This document shows, one piece after another, positions 57,781-64,000 of a stretch of 64,000 bases of DNA (position 1 is its first letter; each line of letters opens with the position of its first letter). Position numbers and translations under genes: made by a program. Source of the DNA: Cyanophora paradoxa (lineage: Eukaryota; Glaucocystophyceae; Cyanophorales; Cyanophoraceae); NCBI GenBank assembly GCA_004431415.1, contig QPMI01000103.1:124001-188000 (forward strand), written 5' to 3'. The notes beneath the pieces are model-generated. The model did not search any database, was not told the DNA's origin, and saw nothing but the letters and a program-made list of their open reading frames with translations.

Positions 57781-59183
57781 CTAAAAGATGATGGTGCTGT
57801 CTGCAGAGGGCTCGCCGTAAACGTAGGCGATCCAGGCCTTCTGGAGGGGGTCGGGGCGGAAGTCGGCCGTGCGGGTGAGCGGCAGCCAGCGGCGCCGGTC
57901 CTGAAGAGGGCCCTGCTGCGAGAGCATGGTGAGGCGGCCCGCCGCCTCGAGCGCCTGCAGAGCCACGCGGCTGGCGCGCTGCTCGCTTCCGCCGCGCATC
58001 TAGATCTGGTAGACAAGGTCTTGAAGTTCGATATCCGCGAGGCCGGCGTCTCGGAGGCGCGTGAGGACTCCCATGTGGAGGTCCTCGATTGCAGGCCTGC
58101 CGTGGCAATGTCGCCCGATTTGAGGGTGGGGATGCAGCGCTGGCAAAGACGAAAGTGCGGAATGTTCGATTTGCAGGCGACCTTGCAGCTGCACATCCTG
58201 CCAGGGCACGACTCGACGAAGGTGCCCGAGTCGCCTTCGACTTTGAGTACGGCTAGCATTTGCTGCAGGCCCGGCCGGCTTTCCGCTCCGGTGACGCGCT
58301 CAAAGGCCGGCGGCAGCAGCAGAGAGCCCTCGCGTTTTTCGACGCCAAGCTGTTTCTGCCACGGTGGGGGCGCCTCGATATCCTCCCTGCACCCAGATAA
58401 GTGCTGCGCAATGGAAATGTAGAATAGCTATAGGTTCGGAGTGCTCACTTGTACACCCAGAGGGGAGTCACCCAGAGGGGAGTAAAGATCTCAAGCGAGG
58501 CGGGGAAGAAGGGGCATTTGGGGAAGTCCGCGGCAGGCCGATACTCCGCGCAGCAGGCGCACGTCCAAAACGTGCTGTTTCGCGGCCACGTCTTCATCCA
58601 CGTCGTAGTAAGAGCTGGCAGTGCGTCCCAAGGAGCGATATCTGACCGGCGATATCGACAATTTAGCGAGGGAATCCCGAATCCACATGTCCACGAAAAT
58701 AGAATCCACCTGGAGGGTGCTTCTTCTCTTTGTGCTTCCGCAGAGAGGATGCAGAAGCGCCGCTCCAGCCGCAGCCCTCATGATCGCAGCTATGCGTGGC
58801 CCGTCTGGCCGTTCGCTTCCGGCGGCCTAACGCCGGGTCGGCTTCTTCCTCGGACGAACTGCTGCTGCATTCTGACTCGACTACGTCCTCCGCAGCCTCT
58901 GCATTGCGGGCAACGTCACTACATCGATCTGGTTCAGGAAAACATCACAAAAATTACCTCGGGCGTGTGCAGCCTCGTGCTGGCGAAGAGAAGGAGCCGA
59001 CGGACAGATAATAGAGCACTGCCTGCACGGGTACTGGCCGACCGCTGCCGTTGCCGCAATAGACATGTCGGAAGGTACAGCCTGCGGCGAGCACTTCGCA
59101 CGCTCGATGTGCCGGTCGAACGAGAACTTGTCTGTGAAAAGCCGTTTGCAGGTGCTGCACGACATCTGATGCGAACGCACTGA
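57781..59183 (-). CDS. C2H2 zinc-finger protein with Cys-rich C-terminal region (possibly decaying)
   Basis: Leftward exons with good splice sites: 59183-58958 encodes finger 1 (CSTCKRLFTDKFSFDRHIERAKC, split here: CSTC ... HIERAKC, a C2HC type) and finger 2 (YPCRQC...SLRQHEAAH, C-x2-C-x12-H-x3-H). After a 59-bp GTAATT...GCAG intron, 58898-58710 encodes an acidic Ser/Glu run, a basic RRKRTARR and finger 3 (C-x4-C-x12-H-x4-H). Exon 58641-58449 carries WTCACCAEY...KCPFF. Exon from 58386 gives EDIEAPPPWQKQLGVEKREG then a Cys-rich CPGRMCSCKVACKS...LCQRC. Beyond this the most protein-like sequence (AIEDLHMGVLTRLRDAGLAD and LPLTRTADFRPDPLQKAWIA) lies in another frame and crosses an in-frame TAG near 58000. 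So either an indel and nonsense change or an unresolved intron is present. The fingers suggest nucleic-acid binding. The 5' exon is unresolved. Confidence 0.6.
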
Positions 59184-60771
59184 GGGATAGCATTAAGGAC
59201 CAGGTGCCAAACGGCGCACCGCTCTCCAATGCGGCCCGGGATGTTGGAAACCGAGCCGTTGCACTTCCCGGCTCACGGATGGCTCAGTTTCGCGGGATGC
59301 GCATTCGCTTTCGCGGAAATCGGGACCATGAGTTCGGGATTGAGAATTCGGAATGCGGAATTCGGGGCTTGAGTCAGCGTGATTCAGATCGTTTTCGTCC
59401 GCGTGATTCAGATCGTTTTCGTCCGAAAACGATACACGATCAGCTGATCTCCCATTGCAGTGCACGAGTTTCGAGGAGGTTGAGAATTCCTGCACAGCAT
59501 TTCAGCAATTTGAATAAGCTTTTTTAAGTCTCTTGAGTTTCATCACGCACTGCGATCGACGAGTCTCTTGAGTTTCATCTCGTGCTGGCGAAGAGAAGGA
59601 GCCGACGGACAGATAATAGAGCACTGCCTGCACGGGTACTGGCCGACCGCTGCCGTTGCCGCAATAGACATGTCGGAAGGTACAGCCTGCGGCGAGCACT
59701 TCGCACGCTCGATGTGCCGGTCGAACGAGAACTTGTCTGTGAAAAGCCGTTTGCAGGTGCTGCACGACATCTGATGCGAACGCACTGAGGGATAGCATTA
59801 AGGACCAGGTGCCAAACGGCGCACCGCTCTCCAATGCGGCCCGGGATGTTGGAAACCGAGCCGTTGCACTTCCCGGCTCACGGATGGCTCAGTTTCGCGG
59901 GATGCGCATTCGCTTTCGCGGAAATCGGGACCATGAGTTCGGGATTGAGAATTCGGAATGCGGAATTCGGGGCTTGAGTCAGCGTGATTCAGATCGTTTT
60001 CGTCCGCGTGATTCAGATCGTTTTCGTCCGAAAACGATACACGATCAGCTGATCTCCCATTGCAGTGCACGAGTTTCGAGGAGGTTGAGAATTCCTGCAC
60101 AGCATTTCAGCAATTTGAATAAGCTTTTTTAAGTCTCTTGAGTTTCATCACGCACTGCGATCGACGAGTCTCTTGAGTTTCATCTCGTGCTGGCGAAGAG
60201 AAGGAGCCGACGGACAGATAATAGAGCACTGCCTGCACGGGTACTGGCCGACCGCTGCCGTTGCCGCAATAGACATGTCGGAAGGTACAGCCTGCGGCGA
60301 GCACTTCGCACGCTCGATGTGCCGGTCGAACGAGAACTTGTCTGTGAAAAGCCGTTTGCAGGTGCTGCACGACATCTGATGCGAACGCACTGAGGGATAG
60401 CATTAAGGACCAGGTGCCAAACGGCGCACCGCTCTCCAATGCGGCCCGGGATGTTGGAAACCGAGCCGTTGCACTTCCCGGCTCACGGATGGCTCAGTTT
60501 CGCGGGATGCGCATTCGCTTTCGCGGAAATCGGGACCATGAGTTCGGGATTGAGAATTCGGAATGCGGAATTCGGGGCTTGAGTCAGCGTGATTCAGATC
60601 GTTTTCGTCCGCGTGATTCAGATCGTTTTCGTCCGAAAACGATACACGATCAGCTGATCTCCCATTGCAGCGCACGAGTTTCGAGGAGGTTGAGAATTCC
60701 TGCACAGCATTTCAGCAATTTGAATAAGCTTTTTTAAGTCTCTTGAGTTTCATCACGCACTGCGATCGACG
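58976..60771. repeat. 605-bp tandem triplication of the zinc-finger gene 5' region
   Basis: Three head-to-tail units at 58976-59580, 59581-60185 and 60186-60771 (the last about 20 bp short). Each starts at cgtgctggcg and has period 605. Units 2 and 3 differ by a single t/c at about 60670. Each carries finger 1, most of finger 2 and the upstream region. The breakpoint falls inside finger 2 right after SLRQHE, so units 2 and 3 lose the second zinc-binding His (HEAAH becomes HEMKL). A 23-bp direct repeat (gattcagatcgttttcgtcc) lies within each unit. Confidence 0.95.
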
Positions 60772-61652
60772 ATGGTGGCAAAGCCTGGAGGAACAAGTCA
60801 TTAACATTATTCGAAATGAATATATCAGTCTATCGCAAACCTGATTGATTTGACGGGCCGGCTCTGCTCCAATGTTCCTCTCAGGAAGTTGAAACGCTCC
60901 AGGCTGAGCGTACACGTCAATGCGGGCGGGATATGCATGTCAATTAACGAGAGGGTACCGCCAGAGGAAAATGTGACGATAAGCCTGTGGGAGGACTTTT
61001 GTGGTCTTCAGCTGCGGCGACCTGTGTATGCAATATATATATAATTTCAGACAGCTGCACGCCAACTGAAGACTGCGCACGCATGCTCACTGCTGAATTG
61101 TAAGTGCCCTGCGTGGCGATGCTGCGACTGTGCTGCCGAACATGACGAAGCAAGCTTCTGCGATAGCAGAAGTGTTCACGGACTTCGGGCGGACAACGTA
61201 AGCAAATTCCGCCAGTGCACGACGATGAGAACGTGCATTGGGCGTCCGACAGCAGGAAATCTCGCCCAGGGACGACATCTCCGGGCACAGAAGCGGCTGC
61301 AGATCTAGATCGCCGCCCCATTTAGTGCGCAATCTCGCGAAGCTGCTAGCCTAGTAGCCGGAAGCAAGCACCGCCGCCAGTCGGAGAAGCCGTGCAGCGG
61401 AGTACTAGTGGCAACCGCGCGCGAGCGCAACAAAAGCGCCGGGCCGGGCCGCGGCCAACGTGCTCGGCTGCGGGCAGCGGCGCCCCGGCGCACGCAAAAC
61501 TGCGGTATAAACTCGATTTCGCAGACGTATTCGGCGCAGCAAGAGATGACAGTCTGGACGGCCTGGCGTCCTCGGCTGCGATCAGCGGCGCACTGCAGCT
61601 GCGGCAGCTAGCTATAGGCAGCGGTGCAAGCGGTTTTGCCGCAGTGCGGTGC
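60772..61652. other. Region with possible further zinc-finger remnant
   Basis: On the minus strand around 61200-61090 a frame reads GICLRCPPEVREHFCYRRSL followed by LRHVRQH. The C-x2-C and H-x3-H pairs are those of a C2H2 finger, but spacing between them is 16 rather than 12, so it is either degenerate or split by an intron. It lies upstream of the triplicated finger exons in the same orientation and may be an older 5' exon of that gene. The remainder (61380-61650) is GC-rich and partly resembles the right flank of the CACTA element. Confidence 0.3.
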
Positions 61653-62990
61653 CACTAGTAAAAAGGGGGTCGCCGGAGCCTGTTTCAGCCTGATTTAAAG
61701 CAGGCTTAAATAAGGCTGAGACAGGCTGGGCGAAACAGGCTCAGCCTTATTTCGGAGGATTCAGCCTGATTTGAAACAGGCTGAAACAGGCTTGAATCAG
61801 GCTTGGATCAGGCTGAATGAGGCTTGAATCAGGCTTCAAACAGGCTTGAACATCAGGCTTGAATCAGGCTTATTTCAGGCTTGCTACCCCCCGCCCCGCC
61901 CCCAGCACCGCGCCAGCACACGTAGAAGCATCCGAACTCGAATTGCACATACGAAAAGCGCTTTTCTACATCTAAACGCACTAAACATTCAATAACTGAA
62001 ACTAAACCAGACTGAAACTAAACGCCGAGCTCGCCCAGGTCCGCGGAGACCTTAGTGGGGGGAGAATCAACTTTCGGCCGACCACGGGGGCTTATAAAGG
62101 GCTTCAATACGAGTTAATGGAGCATAGTATCCGGTCCGGCAGATCACTTTTAGAGACGACTTCCTGGCACCGTTGCCGGGCCGCTGGGCCACGGGAATCG
62201 CTGCCGCGGGCGCGTTCTCTTTCCTCGCGCACTAGTCTGCATCTAACCTCGAGTTCTGCTTGTCCAGATTTCCCTGGCGAGCTCTCCACGCGAAGCTGCA
62301 GCGGAGTGCCGCGCTTTTTTGGTGCGCGCTTGCCAGGCCACGGCGCCGCTCTTAAGCTTTATACATGATCTTAAATAACTCTTCAATACGCGCTGCTGCG
62401 CGCCTTCAGATCGCCCCCATCAGAACACCCATCGTCTGACCTTATTCTGACATTATCTCCTAGGACGGGCGTCTCGGCCCGGCGGCGGCCGCGGGCAGCT
62501 CCGCGCGGCTCCCCGTGCGCGACACCGCACGGCACATCCACATGCCGAGCGCGGCGTCCGGCGCCGCGGCCTGCGAGGAGCGCGGGCCCGGATCCGCAAT
62601 ATCTCCTGGAGAACCACTGCCCTTTTGCCGCTTTTCAATTCCGTCTGCATGTTTAGATGTAGAACAGTACCGTATACGTAGTACTAGTACTAGTGCTTAT
62701 CATATTAAGAGTGCGAGTTCCGATGCTTCTATGTGTGCTGGCGCGCTCAGCCTGATTCAGCCTGACCAGCCGACTCCAGCCTGATAACTATTCGAATTAG
62801 GCTTGGGTGCAGGCTGGAGTCCAGCCTGTAAAGAAATCAGGCTAGCCTGATAGCTAATCAGGCTAGCCTGTTTGGCAATCAGGCTGGATTCAGGCTGGCG
62901 GCTCAGCCTGATTCCAGCCTGTTTTCGAATCAGGCTAGCCTGATATTAATCAGGCTGAAACAGGCTCCGGCGACCCCCCTTTTACTAGTG
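61653..62990. mobile_element. Non-autonomous CACTA (EnSpm) DNA transposon
   Basis: 1338 bp with terminal inverted repeats starting 5'-CACTAGTAAAA. The left arm (61653-61695) and the reverse complement of the right arm (62948-62990) match over about 43 bp with one mismatch. The element is flanked by a perfect 3-bp duplication TGC (61650-61652 and 62991-62993), the size made by CACTA transposases. Inside each end lie arrays of subterminal repeats built from aggctgaatcaggcttgaat-like words (about 61690-61880, and 62750-62965 in inverse orientation), typical of transposase binding sites. The interior has no transposase-sized frame, so it would depend on an element elsewhere. Confidence 0.93.
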
Positions 62991-63120
62991 TGCAAGCTCT
63001 ATCAAGCACGAGTGCCGGGCAGCGTGCTCGGCTGCGCGCAGCGGCGCGTGCTCGGTACGCAGTGCTGCGGTGCAAACTTGATGCAGTCAAAAGTAGTTCA
63101 GGCGTCACGGATACCGTGCG

Positions 63121-63374
63121 GCGTACGCGGCGCACTGCAAGGAATTCGAAGCGGAAATCTAGAGGAGACAGCTAGGAAGTACACACGCACGTGCACTGTG
63201 ATTGTATGCAGAACCGCGCAACGAAGAGCAAGGCGTACGCGACGCTCTGCGACGAAGCCGAAATCTAGAGGAGACAGCTAGGGAGAACTGGTTCCCAAGG
63301 CGTACGCGACGCACTGCGAGGAAGCCGAAATTTAGAGGAGACAGCTAGCTATATATATAGGGAGAACTGGTTCC
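63121..63374. repeat. Imperfect tandem repeat, about 58-78 bp, three copies
   Basis: Copies near 63121-63178, 63230-63296 and 63297-63374 share gcgtacgcg, cgcactgc, gaagccgaaat and tagaggagacagctag. The last two also share gggagaactggttcc. The third includes a tatatatata insertion. Confidence 0.7.
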
Positions 63375-63629
63375 ATGCAGAACCGCGGAAGGAAGAGCCC
63401 GAAGGTAGTGAAAAATTGGTTTTCCCCTCTCAGAACACTTCTCGCGAGTTCGAGAGAGCTCTCGCGAGCTCGAAAGCTGACCGGTCCACCGAGCCAATCA
63501 GATCGCGAATAACGGCACATTTTCGTTGCAAACTGGACCTCGAAAACGGCCTCATAGAAAACTTTTGGCTGAAGCGAGGGAACGGGAAGCAAGGGGGGGA
63601 AGACCTTCGGTCTTCTTTTCCCCCCTTGC

Positions 63630-64000
63630 AACTTGGCAGGAATGCCTGCGCCATGGCGGCCCTGGTGGATCCCCGTTGCAATGCTTCCCCACTAAAGGTG
63701 AAGGGTCCCCGGCATGTCGCTCGGACCGCGCGCGGCACTGCGTTTGTTCTGAAGACGTCGGCATCGCAGGGGCCGGACTCACGATCATTGTCGATAGCAC
63801 TGAACTCGTGCGTCTAGATCTATACCTATCTTGGCGCAACCCCGGCCGCACATCCACATTAATGTCTGCTTGCATTTCTGCAGGCCGTCTCTAATGGCGC
63901 TCCCCCGCTTGTCTACGAGCTCGATAGCGATCTCAACAGTGTAAGTTCAGCAAATTAGCTAGCGCTGTTTCCGTATGTTGACTCTGATGGCGTCCAAATT
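63630..64000 (+). pseudogene. Continuation of sacsin-like copy B (runs off window)
   Basis: 371 bp matching 44683-45053 of the intact gene without visible difference, including the exon with APPLVYELDSDLNS and its gtaagt donor. It shows the original duplication extended beyond 44686 and was later split by the 6.2-kb insertion. Confidence 0.9.

Larger units (their letters stand above)
57431..63629. mobile_element. 6.2-kb insertion in sacsin copy B, flanked by AACT
   Basis: Copy A reads continuously ...gtttaacttggcagg... In copy B this is split. The left part ends at aact (57427-57430) and the right part restarts with aact (63630-63633), leaving a 6199-bp insertion flanked by a 4-bp direct repeat, as expected of a target-site duplication. 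The right end carries a hairpin (gcaagggggg...ccccccttgc, about 63587-63629), and gcaaggggggaa also occurs near the left end (57465-57476) in inverted relation. The segment contains a zinc-finger gene, its 605-bp triplication and a nested CACTA element. No transposase was recognised, so a composite or illegitimate-recombination origin is equally possible. Confidence 0.55.

Overview
The window is nuclear DNA of a GC-rich, intron-rich unicellular eukaryote. Most coding sequence is split into exons of about 30-350 nt by short introns. Many donors are GTGCGC-like, at least eight are GC rather than GT, and acceptors are mostly CGCAG. Gene families fit a protist: phosphoinositide 5-phosphatase, geranylgeranyltransferase I beta, ribosome production factor 1 (Brix), an MFSD1-like transporter and a sacsin-like ATPase. 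A high share of GC-AG introns at this GC content would suit a haptophyte or a similar alga, but the species cannot be fixed from sequence alone. Nothing bacterial (operons, Shine-Dalgarno sites, CRISPR) is present.

Layout. 1-1031: 3' part of a leucine-rich-repeat gene (+). 2429-5594: inositol polyphosphate 5-phosphatase (-). 6064-8032: protein with two cyclic-nucleotide-binding domains (+). 8372-10653: coiled-coil, Gln/Pro-rich protein (-). 11534-14245: unknown gene (-), split by a poly-A retro-insertion with a 14-bp target-site duplication (TSD). 14321-15805: PGGT1B (+). 15994-17775: RPF1 (-). 18248-22385: Ala/Gln/Pro-rich protein (+). 22540-23640: 5'-truncated coiled-coil gene (-).

23.6-33.7 kb is a gene-poor, palindrome-rich block. 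It holds two dispersed direct repeats (R1, R2) and an 18-copy hairpin minisatellite. 33784-36840: MFSD1-like transporter (-). 37252-49313: a 12-kb, many-exon sacsin-like gene (+) with an N-terminal Bergerat ATPase, a C-terminal HExxHxxxxxH motif and a terminal UBA domain.

49.8-64 kb is heavily rearranged. A TPR-like gene (-) is broken by a second poly-A retro-insertion (18-bp TSD) and loses its 5' end where a near-identical 5.33-kb copy of the middle of the sacsin-like gene begins. That copy is itself interrupted by a 6.2-kb insertion flanked by AACT. The insertion carries a C2H2 zinc-finger gene whose 5' part is tandemly triplicated (605-bp unit) and a non-autonomous CACTA transposon with a TGC TSD. 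The sacsin copy resumes at 63630 and runs off the window.

Functionally the genes are unrelated housekeeping or signalling loci (lipid signalling, prenylation, 60S biogenesis, transport, proteostasis). What unifies the right half is recent duplication and transposition. Exon models come from reading splice motifs and frame by eye. Frame changes without splice signals in the most GC-rich exons may be assembly indels.
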